From the NCBI RefSeq assembly GCF_042666505.1, contig NZ_JBHTDN010000004.1, positions 1-64,000 of the forward strand: a DNA stretch of 64,000 bases, given 5' to 3'. Under the pieces are notes generated by a model. It was not told the DNA's origin. It saw only the letters and a list, made by a program, of their open reading frames with translations, and ran no database searches. The position numbers and the translations under genes are program-made. This DNA comes from Parapedobacter sp042666505. Lineage in GTDB: Bacteria; Bacteroidota; Bacteroidia; Sphingobacteriales; Sphingobacteriaceae. Below, one piece after another: positions 1-9,600 of this stretch (position 1 is the first letter of the stretch; each line of letters begins with the position of its first letter).

Positions 1-83
1 CTTCCCATCCCGAACAGAGCAGTTAAGCCCGCCAGAGCCGATGGTATTGCCGTAACAGGCGTGAGAGTAGGTCGGTGCCGGAT
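1..83 (+). rRNA. rrf: 5S ribosomal RNA, 3' part
   Basis: The first ~83 bases match the 3' two thirds of a bacterial 5S rRNA: the CCCGAACAGAGCAGTTAAGC-type loop and the later GAGAGTAGGTCGGTGCCG stretch are both present. The 5' end lies outside the window, so this is the tail of an rRNA operon. The 3' end is set by eye just before the terminator stem and may be off by a few bases. Confidence 0.93.
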
Positions 84-91
84 TTTATAAG

Positions 92-128
92 AAGCCCCGT
101 TGCAGAATGCAGCGGGGCTTTCTTTTTT
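92..128 (+). terminator. Rho-independent terminator of the rRNA operon
   Basis: AAGCCCCG (92-99) pairs with CGGGGCTT (113-120) around a short GC-containing loop, followed at once by a T run (121-129). It lies directly behind the 5S gene and separates the rRNA operon from the injection-system operon. Confidence 0.9.
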
Positions 129-204
129 TGAGATAGGTATTTAATACTCCTTTTCCTAGACGCGTACCAATTAAACCGAAAGTAAAATTACACCAAAATA
201 GGTA

Positions 205-235
205 TTGCCCACGTTTCCAGCGCTTTTGATATTTG
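205..235 (+). promoter_or_regulatory. Candidate promoter of the eCIS operon
   Basis: TTG at 205-207 and GATATTTG at 228-235 are 20 bases apart. This resembles the Bacteroidota pattern TTTG-N19/21-TAnnTTTG, with one mismatch in the -7 box. It is the best match between the rRNA terminator and the first eCIS gene and would give a leader of about 35 bases. No other strong promoter is visible inside the tightly packed operon. Confidence 0.4.
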
Positions 236-275
236 TGTTGTTCGGCATGTTGCCGGGCGATAGCAAACTACCAAA

Positions 276-827
276 ATGCTTTATCCCGCAATCGAGAATA
301 TTCAGCATCTCCTAAATAACGGTATCGGTCCTACAGTGGCCATCGCCAATATAGCTGAATATACCAGCGGAGGCGAGGAGCAACACGATGCGGATATCCT
401 TATTTCGCTTGTTAATATTGAAGAAGTTCGGTTGGCTAGGGAGCCACGCTATGTCGTCAAGATCGAAGACGAACTTTATCCTAAAAATCCCGCGGTACAC
501 TTAGATCTCTCCCTATTGTTCACTGCTTATGGCGCTGGCTATGAGAATAACATACGGAATCTACAGGACGTGATAGCTTTTTTCCAAAAGCAGCCTGTTT
601 TTCGCGCTATCGATATCACAGAGCTTGCCAATGATGGGATCGAACGGCTGACCTTGGAGTTGGTGACACTCTCGTTCGAACAACTGCAACAGCTATGGTC
701 CATGTTAGGCGGGAAATATCAGCCTTCCGTCCTTTACAAAATGCGTATGTTGACCATCGATAGCAGGGAGGAACAACCGGTTATCGCCATCAGGGAAGTT
801 GAAACGATCTTGAAAAGAAGAAATTAA
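276..827 (+). CDS. eCIS cap / tail terminator protein, Pvc16 (DUF4255) family
   Basis: A 183-residue protein of the DUF4255/Pvc16_N type. In Afp/PVC-like particles this family caps the far end of the tube and sheath and stops polymerisation. The N-terminus (MLYPAIENIQHLLN) and the middle, with its LSLLFTAYGAGYE-like strand and FFQKQPVF segment, are typical. It is the first gene of the operon, 21 bases ahead of the sheath gene. In other eCIS clusters the same family sits at either end of the locus. The assignment rests on family features and context; capping itself is inferred from homologues. Confidence 0.85.
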   Translation: MLYPAIENIQHLLNNGIGPTVAIANIAEYTSGGEEQHDADILISLVNIEEVRLAREPRYVVKIEDELYPKNPAVHLDLSLLFTAYGAGYENNIRNLQDVIAFFQKQPVFRAIDITELANDGIERLTLELVTLSFEQLQQLWSMLGGKYQPSVLYKMRMLTIDSREEQPVIAIREVETILKRRN

Positions 828-848
828 TAGAACTTAAATTTTATAGCA

Positions 849-2267
849 ATGGCACAAATTAATGAAACTGCGATCAAAACTCCGGGGGTATATGTGAATG
901 AAATACCTTTGTTTCCGCCCTCAATTGCTCAGGTGGAAACTGCAATTCCAGCTTTTATCGGCCACACACAAAAAGCCGAGAATGAATTGGGTGAATCGTT
1001 GATCAATAAGCCTACCAAGATTTATTCACTTAAGGAGTACGAACAATATTTCGGCGGGCCTGAGAATCAGACCGATATTAAGGTAACTGTTCAGCAAACG
1101 ACCGAGGGCTCGACAGTGTCAGCACTTTCGGCAGTAGCTGAGTTACCTGCTGACAAAGTATCAAAATATAAGATGTACTACAGCCTGCGGCTCTATTTTG
1201 CTAATGGAGGCGGTCCCTGCTATATTGTATCAGCAGCCGCGACCTCGGCGAACATTACGCCTGCGACCTTGGAAGGTGGATTAAATGCATTGGCAACAAG
1301 TGATGAACCGACTCTTATTGTCATTCCCGACGGTTTGTCGCTTGCCAAAGACAAGTATTACGAGTTAATGGGTAAAGCGATTGACCAATGTGTCCTATTG
1401 CAGGATCGGTTCACGTTGTTGGACGTGCATTCGGAAGGAACCAATGTAACCAGCACCATTAACGCCTTCCGTGCGGAATTTACGAAAAATGACAACCTGA
1501 ATTATGGGGCGGTCTACTATCCGTACCTTAAAACAACTTTTGAATATGCATATGCCGATACAGCAGTCAACATTGTGGTAGTAACCAACGGAACTGCAGC
1601 AGCAGCTGTAAAGCTGAATACATTGAAAACTACGCAAACGGCAATCTATAACCTGTGCGTGGAAACTATCAATACAAAATTAAGCCCGACATTGCCTCCA
1701 TCCGCGGCCATGGCCGGTATTTATGCGCGTGTAGATGGTTCAAGAGGAGTCTGGAAGGCCCCGGCCAACGTATCGGTCAATTCTGTATACGGACTAAGTG
1801 CAAATATTTCCGATGCCGAACAAGGGGCAATGAATATGGACGCCACGACGGGAAAATCGGTGAACGCGATACGTTCGTTTCAGGGCAAAGGATTTCTGGT
1901 ATGGGGCGCTCGTACTCTGGCAGGGAACGATAACGAATGGCGTTACGTGAACGTAAGGAGGCTTTTTATCACCGTCGAAGAATCGGCGAAGAAGGCAACC
2001 CTCCAGTTTGTTTTCGAACCCAACGATGCGAATACCTGGGTGAAAGTACGTGCCATGCTCGAAAATTACCTGACCCTTCTATGGCGGCAAGGAGCTTTGG
2101 CTGGTAGTAAGCCGGAGCATGCGTTTTATGTGCGATGCGGGTTAAATCAGACTATGACTGCCCAAGACATTCTCGACGGTAAATTGATTGTGGAAATCGG
2201 TATGGCTGCGGTACGTCCTGCGGAATTTATTATCCTCCGGTTCTCGCATAAAATGCAAGAGTCTTAG
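849..2267 (+). CDS. eCIS contractile sheath protein
   Basis: A 472-residue phage-type tail sheath subunit. The N-terminus reads TPGVYVNEIPLFPPSIAQ..TAIPAFIGHT, the standard opening of sheath proteins, and the C-terminus (WRQGALAGSKPEHAFYVRCG then EIGMAAVRPAEFIILRF) is the conserved interlocking part. The sheath surrounds the tube and contracts on firing to drive it into a target membrane. Only one sheath gene is present; Afp and PVC loci often carry two or three. Residues ~85-300 are the variable surface-exposed part and are rich in Ala and Thr. Confidence 0.95.
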   Translation: MAQINETAIKTPGVYVNEIPLFPPSIAQVETAIPAFIGHTQKAENELGESLINKPTKIYSLKEYEQYFGGPENQTDIKVTVQQTTEGSTVSALSAVAELPADKVSKYKMYYSLRLYFANGGGPCYIVSAAATSANITPATLEGGLNALATSDEPTLIVIPDGLSLAKDKYYELMGKAIDQCVLLQDRFTLLDVHSEGTNVTSTINAFRAEFTKNDNLNYGAVYYPYLKTTFEYAYADTAVNIVVVTNGTAAAAVKLNTLKTTQTAIYNLCVETINTKLSPTLPPSAAMAGIYARVDGSRGVWKAPANVSVNSVYGLSANISDAEQGAMNMDATTGKSVNAIRSFQGKGFLVWGARTLAGNDNEWRYVNVRRLFITVEESAKKATLQFVFEPNDANTWVKVRAMLENYLTLLWRQGALAGSKPEHAFYVRCGLNQTMTAQDILDGKLIVEIGMAAVRPAEFIILRFSHKMQES

Positions 2268-2311
2268 CTGCGCAGCCGTGTCATAATGTTGAATTCATAA
2301 ATCATAATAAA

Positions 2312-2746
2312 ATGGCAAATTATCCTCTTCCAAAGTTTCATTTCCAAGTAGAATGGGGTGGAGCAAAGATCGGTTTCAGCGAAGTATCGGGCTTGGACGT
2401 ATCGGTCGAAGCGATTGAATACCGCGATGGCGCAAGTCCGGAATACCATAAAATTAAAATGCCGGGCCTCCAGAGTTTTTCAAATATCACGATGAAACGG
2501 GGTATTTTTAAGGGCGACAATGATTTTTACAATTGGTGGAATACAGTGGCCCTGAACACTATTGAACGCCGGGATCTAATCATTTCGTTACTGGATGAAG
2601 CACACGCGCCCGTGGTGGTCTGGAAAATAAAAAATGCCTGGCCCCTTAAAGTTCAGTCGACCGACCTCAGTTCCACGGGAAATGATGTGGCCATCGAGAC
2701 CATCGAGATTGCACATGAAGGTTTGACTATTCAAAATGAAGGGTAA
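2312..2746 (+). CDS. eCIS inner tube protein 1
   Basis: A 144-residue T4 gp19-like tube subunit. FHFQVEWGGAKIGFSEVSGL near the N-terminus, YRDG, then 'MKRGIFKGDNDFYNWWN' are hallmarks of the Hcp/gp19 fold in eCIS. Hexamers stack into the hollow tube that carries cargo. The stop codon overlaps the start of the next tube gene (TAATG), so the two are probably made by coupled translation. Confidence 0.93.
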   Translation: MANYPLPKFHFQVEWGGAKIGFSEVSGLDVSVEAIEYRDGASPEYHKIKMPGLQSFSNITMKRGIFKGDNDFYNWWNTVALNTIERRDLIISLLDEAHAPVVVWKIKNAWPLKVQSTDLSSTGNDVAIETIEIAHEGLTIQNEG

Positions 2747-3237
2747 TGTTTGCATATCCTCCCGTCGGCTTTCACTTTTTGGTGACGTTCGAGCTGTTTC
2801 CGCAGACGCCCAATGATTTCCGTTTCCAGGAGGTGACGGGTCTGGAAATGACTATGGAAATGGAACCTTTCGCCGAAGGCGGGCAGAACCGTTTCACTTG
2901 GGAGCTGCCTGTAAAAGCTCAATATAGTGACCTGGTACTTAAACGGGGAATGTTCATCGGTTCGGGGATTCTTATGTGGTGCAAAAATGCGTTTGAGAAC
3001 TTTGTTTTTGAACCTGTGAACATTCTGATTGCGCTGTTGAACGACCAACACGTGCCTATTCAGGCGTGGTATGTGGTCAATGCAATTCCAAAAAAATGGA
3101 CGGTATCTGCTTTTGATGCAACGAAAAGCAGTGTGGTGGTAGAGAGTATCACATTGAGTTACCAGTATTTCAATATCATCAGTGTGGACTCGCTTTTATC
3201 TGCCTCAGGAAGCCTCAGCGGATCCATCAGTATTTAA
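2746..3237 (+). CDS. eCIS inner tube protein 2 (tube initiator-like)
   Basis: A 163-residue second gp19-like protein, clearly related to the preceding one: FHFLVTFELF.., 'QEVTGLEM', 'LKRGMF', 'WC.NAFENF'. In PVC/Afp particles a second tube paralogue (Pvc5-like) forms the layer joining the tube to the spike and baseplate. It is longer at the C-terminus, ending in a Ser/Gly-rich tail (SLLSASGSLSGSISI). Its ATG overlaps the previous stop codon. The initiator role is inferred from homologues. Confidence 0.88.
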   Translation: MFAYPPVGFHFLVTFELFPQTPNDFRFQEVTGLEMTMEMEPFAEGGQNRFTWELPVKAQYSDLVLKRGMFIGSGILMWCKNAFENFVFEPVNILIALLNDQHVPIQAWYVVNAIPKKWTVSAFDATKSSVVVESITLSYQYFNIISVDSLLSASGSLSGSISI

Positions 3238-3249
3238 TGAAGAAACGCT

Positions 3250-3414
3250 ATGCCCATTGAAATTAAGGAACTGCATATTAAGGCTGTAGTTGTAGCTGAC
3301 CAGCAGTCGCTTATGTCGCGCGAATCGATTAACCTCGCAAAATTAAAGCGGGAAATTTCCGAGGAAGTACTTAGGAAACTTATGCAAAAATTGGGACAAA
3401 AAAATGAACGATAA
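3250..3414 (+). CDS. DUF5908 mini-protein of the eCIS locus
   Basis: A 54-residue protein starting MPIEIKELHIKAVV and ending KLMQKLGQKNER. MPIEI(K/R)EL.IKA is the signature of DUF5908, a short family found almost only between tube genes and the LysM-like adaptor in Bacteroidota eCIS clusters. It has an N-terminal beta strand and a charged C-terminal helix (KLKREISEEVLRKL). The stop codon overlaps the next start (TAATG), which supports it being a real translated gene. Its role is unknown; a chaperone or small baseplate part is possible. Confidence 0.85.
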   Translation: MPIEIKELHIKAVVVADQQSLMSRESINLAKLKREISEEVLRKLMQKLGQKNER

Positions 3415-4133
3415 TGTTTGGAGATCTTACATCCGCCGAGAAACTTTATGTGGAAGCGTACCTTGATGCGGCTTTCACCCGAAAAGCGCCGGGCGAAAAA
3501 TTCAGTGCCTTGATTAATCCCGCTTCCTACACCTGTAAATATGAGTTTGAGTATGATGACACGCAGGCTGGGGGGCGCTCGTCCGTGAAGATGAAATTCA
3601 ATAAGATCAAGCCGCAGAAGTTCACGTTTGATTTTCTGTTTGACAGCACCGGAGTGGTGAAGAATGCAGCGGTATTGAATGTTTCCGTGGCCAATCCATT
3701 TGCAAAGCCAGCCTCCGTGGCCGAACAATTGGAAGACTTCAAGAAAAAGATCATTGAATTCAAGGGCGACACCCATCGTCCATATTACTTGAAAATACAC
3801 TGGGGTACACTGCTGTTCAAGGGAGTACTGAACCAAATTGATATCGAGTATAAAGTATTTACTTCTGATGGAACACCGATACGCGCGGTAGCCAAATGCG
3901 CTTTTACGGAAAGTATTGAAGACGAACTCCGTGAAGCGATCGAAAACAAGCAGAGCTCGGATATTACCCACGAGCGAATTTTTGTAGAAACCGATCGCAT
4001 CGACCGGATGGCGGAGCAGATTTATGCACGGAATGAATTTTACATCGATGTGGCCTTCTTTAATGAACTGGATGGCTTTCGAAACATCAAACCGGGCAGC
4101 AAACTGTATTTTCCACCCTTAGAAAAACAATAA
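3414..4133 (+). CDS. eCIS tube-spike adaptor with LysM-like end (Pvc7 / gp53-like)
   Basis: A 239-residue protein. Residues ~20-170 form the CIS tube-protein domain (FSALINPASYTCKYEFEYDD, LHIHWGTLLFKGVLNQIDIEY-like strands). Residues ~185-239 (DRIDRMAEQIYARNEFYIDVAFFN..GFRNIKPGSKLYFPP) look like a LysM fold. Pvc7-like adaptors connect the tube with the VgrG-like spike in the baseplate hub. The gene starts inside the DUF5908 stop codon and ends four bases before the spike gene. Confidence 0.87.
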   Translation: MFGDLTSAEKLYVEAYLDAAFTRKAPGEKFSALINPASYTCKYEFEYDDTQAGGRSSVKMKFNKIKPQKFTFDFLFDSTGVVKNAAVLNVSVANPFAKPASVAEQLEDFKKKIIEFKGDTHRPYYLKIHWGTLLFKGVLNQIDIEYKVFTSDGTPIRAVAKCAFTESIEDELREAIENKQSSDITHERIFVETDRIDRMAEQIYARNEFYIDVAFFNELDGFRNIKPGSKLYFPPLEKQ

Positions 4134-4137
4134 AGTT

Positions 4138-5889
4138 ATGCCGACAGCCTCCAACAACCGGGATTTGGTTACCTATACGATTCTTTCTGGCAGTAGCGCC
4201 CCGCTCACAGCGGCCGATGAACTACCCGGGGTGGTACCTGTTATCGAGATCCATATTGACAGCGCACTTAATAAAATTCCGACGGCAACCTTGACGGTAG
4301 CGGATGGTAGTGTGGCTGATCAGGATTTTGAGGTGAGCCGAAGCCGATGGCTGACACCCGGAAAATTTATCGAGATCAAAGCAGGATACGACGGAGATAA
4401 TACGACGGTATTCAAAGGAATTGTTGTTGCAAATAGCCATCAGATACAGGATTCCGGGTCACTGTTGGTAGTTACCTGTAAGCATGAGACGGTACGGATG
4501 ACACTGGGTAAAAAAAGCCGTTACTATACAGACGTGATGGATAGCGACGTGGCCGAGCAATTGCTTGCGGAAAGCGGCATCAGTGATTATAAGATAATCA
4601 CAACCGATGTTGTGCACGAACAATTGCTCCAGAACCAGGTCAGCGATTGGGATTTCATGATGACACGATTGGATGTGAACGGATTGTATTATTCGGTAAA
4701 CCAAGGGAAAATTGTGATCGGGAAAGCGGGCACCGACGGAGATTCGGTGCTGGCCCTCACATTCGGAAGCAATATCGTATCGCTTGAGGCATCTATTGAC
4801 GCACGTACGCAATCTACCTCTGTGCTTAGTTATGCGTGGGATCAGTCAGTGCAGGACATCGAAGAATCTGAGGGTGAAGTGAGTCTGTCTGCCTATGCCG
4901 GAGATCGATCCGCAGATGAGCTGGCTGAAGTGATGGGTAAGGCGTTTGAGATGCGCCTATCCGGCGGGATGTCAGTTCAAGAACTTCAGAAATTGGCAAA
5001 CGCGAAGAAAATTCGGCAATTGCTTGCCAAGATTAAGGGTAAAGTTAAGTTTTCGGGAGTTTCAGCCGTAGTTCCAGGGGTCTATATCACTTTATCCGGA
5101 CTGGGAGATCAATTCAATGGGAAAGTATTTGTTTCCGGTGTGCAGCATGAAATCGGCGAGGGTAACTGGATGACCGAAGCGACGCTGGGCTGGGAAGAGG
5201 CCTTCTTTTCCGAAAAAATCTTTCCGGAACACCCGGTTTCTTCCTCCGGGCAATATGTGGCCACCCAGGGATTGCATGTCGGCGTGGTGACGGATATTGT
5301 TGATCCAGCAGGGAGAGGCCGGATCCGCGTGCGTTTGCCGATCGTCGGTATGGCGGAAGATGGAATTTATGCGCGTTTGGCAACCCTGGATGCGGGCAAT
5401 AACCGGGGAACCTTCTTCTTGCCGGAAATAAATGATGAAGTGATTGTAGGTTTTTTGGGTGACGATCCCAACTACCCTGTGGTGTTGGGAATGCTGCATA
5501 GCGGAGCGAACCCACCGCCCATCGCGCCAACCGATGAAAATAACGAAAAGGGCTATGTGTCCCGTTCAGAAATAAAAGTGCTTTTCCACGATGGGGACAA
5601 ACGCGTTTCTATCGAAACGCCGGGAGGACGGAAACTGACGTTGGATGATACCAACGGATTGTGCAGCCTGGAAGATGCGGCCGGCAATAAGCTAGTATTG
5701 GATGACAGCGGGATAACCCTGTCTTCGGCCAAAAATTTGACATTGGAAGCTATGTCTTCGCTATCGATATCGGCCCCGCAATTGATGATCGAAGCGGATG
5801 CTACCGCCGAGCTATCCGCAAACGGATCGCTAAGCGTGAGAAGCTCAGGCATCACTGAAATAAAAGGATCTATGGTGAAAATAAATTAG
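4138..5889 (+). CDS. eCIS central spike protein, VgrG/gp27-gp5-like (Pvc8)
   Basis: A 583-residue spike subunit. Residues 1-350 are the gp27-like hub, ~375-455 the gp5 OB-fold (VGVVTDIVDPAGRGRIRVRL ... DEVIVGFLGDDPNYPVVLGM), and ~480-583 a gp5C-like beta-helical needle (LDDTNGLCSLEDAAGNKLVLD, then repeated short strands). Trimers form the puncturing spike under the tube. No enzymatic extension is fused to it. The PAAR tip gene follows after six bases. Confidence 0.94.
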   Translation: MPTASNNRDLVTYTILSGSSAPLTAADELPGVVPVIEIHIDSALNKIPTATLTVADGSVADQDFEVSRSRWLTPGKFIEIKAGYDGDNTTVFKGIVVANSHQIQDSGSLLVVTCKHETVRMTLGKKSRYYTDVMDSDVAEQLLAESGISDYKIITTDVVHEQLLQNQVSDWDFMMTRLDVNGLYYSVNQGKIVIGKAGTDGDSVLALTFGSNIVSLEASIDARTQSTSVLSYAWDQSVQDIEESEGEVSLSAYAGDRSADELAEVMGKAFEMRLSGGMSVQELQKLANAKKIRQLLAKIKGKVKFSGVSAVVPGVYITLSGLGDQFNGKVFVSGVQHEIGEGNWMTEATLGWEEAFFSEKIFPEHPVSSSGQYVATQGLHVGVVTDIVDPAGRGRIRVRLPIVGMAEDGIYARLATLDAGNNRGTFFLPEINDEVIVGFLGDDPNYPVVLGMLHSGANPPPIAPTDENNEKGYVSRSEIKVLFHDGDKRVSIETPGGRKLTLDDTNGLCSLEDAAGNKLVLDDSGITLSSAKNLTLEAMSSLSISAPQLMIEADATAELSANGSLSVRSSGITEIKGSMVKIN

Positions 5890-5895
5890 TCGATC

Positions 5896-6183
5896 ATGAG
5901 TTTAGCTGCGAGAGTCACTGATATGCATACCTGCCCGATGAGCAGTCCGAATCCGCATGTGGGCGGAGTGGTGCTGCCGGCGGGTTGCCCAACTGTACTG
6001 ATCGGTGGGTTACCCGCCGCAAGGATTGGCGATCTTTGTGCTTGCCCCGGCCCACCGAATGCAATCGTGAAGGGATCGGCGACTGTGCTTATCGGCGGAC
6101 TTCCCGCCGCACGGATGGGCGACCCGACGGCTCACGGAGGCGTGATTACAAGTGGCTGCGGCACCGTATTAATAGGAGGATAA
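5896..6183 (+). CDS. PAAR-domain spike tip protein (Pvc10-like)
   Basis: A 95-residue PAAR protein that sharpens the spike tip. It holds two near-identical TVLIGGLPAAR(I/M)GD motifs and a third partial one (GTVLIGG) at the C-terminus, with His and Cys residues (DMHTCPM, LCACPG, TAHGG, SGCG) suited to binding the tip metal ion. The size is that of a stand-alone tip with no fused toxin. It ends three bases before the gp25-like gene. Confidence 0.94.
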   Translation: MSLAARVTDMHTCPMSSPNPHVGGVVLPAGCPTVLIGGLPAARIGDLCACPGPPNAIVKGSATVLIGGLPAARMGDPTAHGGVITSGCGTVLIGG

Positions 6184-6186
6184 CCG

Positions 6187-6606
6187 ATGGATAAGTTGCA
6201 TAAATCCTTTTTAGGTACCGGATGGAGCTTCCCGCCACAGTTTGATAACGAAGGTGGAAGCGTTGAGATGCTGAGTGATGGGGAAGATATCCGGAGTAGT
6301 CTCGAAATCCTGCTGTCAACCCGGCCCGGTGAACGGGTAATGTTTCCCAGTTATGGCTGCAACCTGGATGAATTGCTGTTTGAGCCATTGACGACAACCA
6401 TGAAAACTTACATGAAGGACCTGATACAGACAGCCATATTATATCACGAGCCGCGTATTGTGGTCGATAAAATCGAACTGGTAGATACCGGCGAAATGGA
6501 AGGACGTATTCTCATAAACATCGCGTATACGATACGCTCGACCAATTCACGATTTAATTATGTTTTTCCTTTTTATATCCAGGAAGGAACCGAAGTAAAA
6601 CGATAG
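6187..6606 (+). CDS. Baseplate wedge protein, gp25-like (Pvc9)
   Basis: A 139-residue GPW/gp25 family protein. 'RSSLEILLSTRPGERVMFPSYGC' (residues ~38-60) and the following DEL.FEP segment are the conserved core. gp25-like proteins link the baseplate wedge to the first sheath ring and nucleate sheath assembly. The gene lies between the spike tip and the large baseplate genes, the usual order in eCIS clusters. Confidence 0.94.
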   Translation: MDKLHKSFLGTGWSFPPQFDNEGGSVEMLSDGEDIRSSLEILLSTRPGERVMFPSYGCNLDELLFEPLTTTMKTYMKDLIQTAILYHEPRIVVDKIELVDTGEMEGRILINIAYTIRSTNSRFNYVFPFYIQEGTEVKR

Positions 6607-6609
6607 ACC

Positions 6610-9600
6610 ATGGCATGCTCAGATAAAAATGGCTTGATCCGTGAGGGAACCGGGCGATATAACCGATCGTTGGCGGCACTGTCGCCTGATTTTGCTAAGG
6701 TAGACGAACGGGAATTACGGGATCTGTTATTGTTTGCACAGCGTTATGCGGCCCACGTTACTTATTTTGATAACGAAAATAACGCCAAAGGCAATTGGGA
6801 ACCCTTCATCCAACCTGATCTGAGTGTAGCGCTCGCGACGTTGGCGGCGGTTGATCCGATTTCGTTTACCGACTATTACAAATCACTCGTGAAACGCATT
6901 CGATTGGCCGTAAGAGCGGAAGAAGTTGAACAGGCCAAACAGTGCTTTAAGTATCTATTCGATTTGGTGTATACGCTGGTTAAGACGGTTGACGACCAGT
7001 GTATGCGGTTGTCGGAAGAATTGGATTACCAACGAAGCATCCAAGACATCATTACCGCAAAAATCAGCCGGGCTTTCCTACGTTTGTTTACATTCAAAAA
7101 TGCGCATGCGGCATTACTGGCTGCATCAAATGTAACGGATCCCTTGGCTCCCTTCGTTGTGCTGAATTCCGCTGTGACGGTTTATACGTTTCATTACATC
7201 GATACCGATGCAACCGAAACCCTGAACCTCACGATACCGGATACGGACGACGGCTCAAAGATTCATTTTATTATCCACCACAACCTATTCCAGCAGCAGG
7301 TGAAAGCGATCTTTGCTGGAATTGCGTCGGCCACCGTAAAAGCGGAAACTTTGTTTGACAAATCAGTGGGAAACTATCGCAACCATAAACCCCACATGGC
7401 GTTGCTGCTGACCTTTTTGCAGCTGTTCCGTCATGCACAAACCCAGCTGAATGAATACGGACGGAAACATCTGGAATACTATTACCGGGATGTTTTGCAG
7501 TTGAAATCAAGAAAAGCGGAGCCGGATCACGCTCATCTGATCTTCGACCTGCACACCCGTACGGCAAATCACTTACTAAAAGCGGGCACTTTGTTCAAGG
7601 GAGGGCAGGATCAAAGCGGAAACTCGCTGGTATATCAGCTGTCACAGGACACGGTACTTAACCAAGCGAAGGTGGGGTTGGTCTATTCATTGAAAAAGGC
7701 TAACGGGGCACTGTATGCAACAGCGCATAGCAACGAAGCACAGCCATTTTTATTTGGCGAAGCCGGAGCTCCACTTGCGTCAACCGGATTTGCAGTCGCT
7801 TCCAATCTGCTTTTCTTAAAAGGAGGTGAACGGACAATCACCCTGTCTATCCGGTTTAAATCGTTGGCGGGAATCCGTAAAGCGCATTCGATAGATAACC
7901 TGGTATTCCGCACGTTATTGACGGGCGAAAAAGGCTGGTTGGAGGATCGGGTCACCGCAAATTATCAACCACAGCGGGGCGAATTGACATTTTCCATTAC
8001 AGTCGATGGTGGAAAAGAAGCTATCCGGGGCTATGAGGAAAAAATACATCAACGGAATATGCAGGTCTCTTTACCTGTGTTGTTGGTTTATTTTGACCAG
8101 GTGGCGTCCGGATTCGCTTACGATACGCTGGCCGAACAGCTCGTCGATACGATTCAGATCACCGTAGCAGTGCGGGGCTATAAAGATTTTGTGCTCAGCA
8201 ACGATATCGGGTTGCTGGACGGAAGCAAACCTTTTAAGCCGTTTGGCGATCTGCCCCGCAGGAATGCAGGGTTTTACATCGGAAGTGACGAACTGTTTCA
8301 AAAGCCGCTTACCGCTTTAACGTTAACCATGGACATGCCTGCGGCATTTTCCGCTAGTTACCTCCAACGCGGAACCTGGAATCAAGTGGTAGTGACAACG
8401 GTGGGGGAAGAACATACGTTAAAGTTACCGGGGCAACCAATTCAAGCAACGATTCCAACCGTGCAATCAAGGCGTTCTTACGGCAGCGGGGAACGGGATG
8501 GCTACATCCGGTTGTCGCTGGACAGCGATCAATATTCGTTGTCGTCTTTTATGGATAGCCTGACGCAAAGCTTCAATGACACCCGGATGATGAAAATAGT
8601 ACCCATGGAGACATCGGGGGCCATAGACAGGGTGTTTGCTGAACAGGCGGAAACAAAGGCACAGGCCAAGGGATTGACGGCTGCGAAAGAAATAAATGTG
8701 GACAAGACCGCGTCAGGGGTGTCATTGGGCATTGCCCAGCAAGAAATACTGAAGAAAATAACCTTGGCTACCCAATTTGAAGGATTCCGGATGGTCCGCA
8801 ATTCGACTCCTACACCCAAGGAGTTGATCGTAGCGGATTTTGAAGCCAGTTATACGGCTGTAGACACCCTAGCATTTTCGCCGCAGTCGCAGAAGAATGC
8901 TTTTTTTCATCTCTATCCATTTGGGTATAAGCAGATAACGAGCAAAAAATTGCTGGGGCTATTGCCTGGCTTTTCAAATCCAGGGGAATTATTCATCGGC
9001 TTGACTCAGGTTACGTCGCCGAAAACGGTATCCGTGCTTTTCGAAGTAGTGGAAGGCAGTGCCAACCCCTTAAAACCCAGTGAAAGTGTTTCGTGGTATT
9101 ACCTCAATCAGGAAAATAACTGGGAGGCTTTTGAAAAAGCAACGCTGATCGACGGAACGTTGAATCTGACGCGGACGGGTATTGTCACCATCTCATTTCC
9201 TTCCGATGCCGTGCATACGGGTACCGTGATGCCAGCGGGAATGTTATGGTTGAAAGTGGCCGTGCAAGGGCAGATTGATGCGGTCTGTAAGCTGAGAGCG
9301 ATTACCGCACAAGCCGGTCAGGTCGAGCTGGTACAGGATGAAATCAATAACGTTTATTTTACGGAAATACGTCCAAAGGGAAGTATTGCTAAATTGGTGG
9401 TGAACGATGCAGCAATTAAAGGTATAAACCAGCCTGCGGATTCTTTCGGAGGAAGGCTAGCGGAATCCGGGGCAGCATTCTATAGCCGTGTGAGCGAGCG
9501 ACTGCGTCATAAACAACGCGCTATAACCCTATGGGACTACGAGCACCTGGTGCTGGAACAGTTTCCTTCGATCTATAAAGCGAAATGCATCAATAGAGCG

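Noticed and set aside
3234..3971. 245-codon frame antisense to the DUF5908 and adaptor genes
   Set aside because: It crosses two genes with coupled start-stop signals on the plus strand and has no protein-like pattern.
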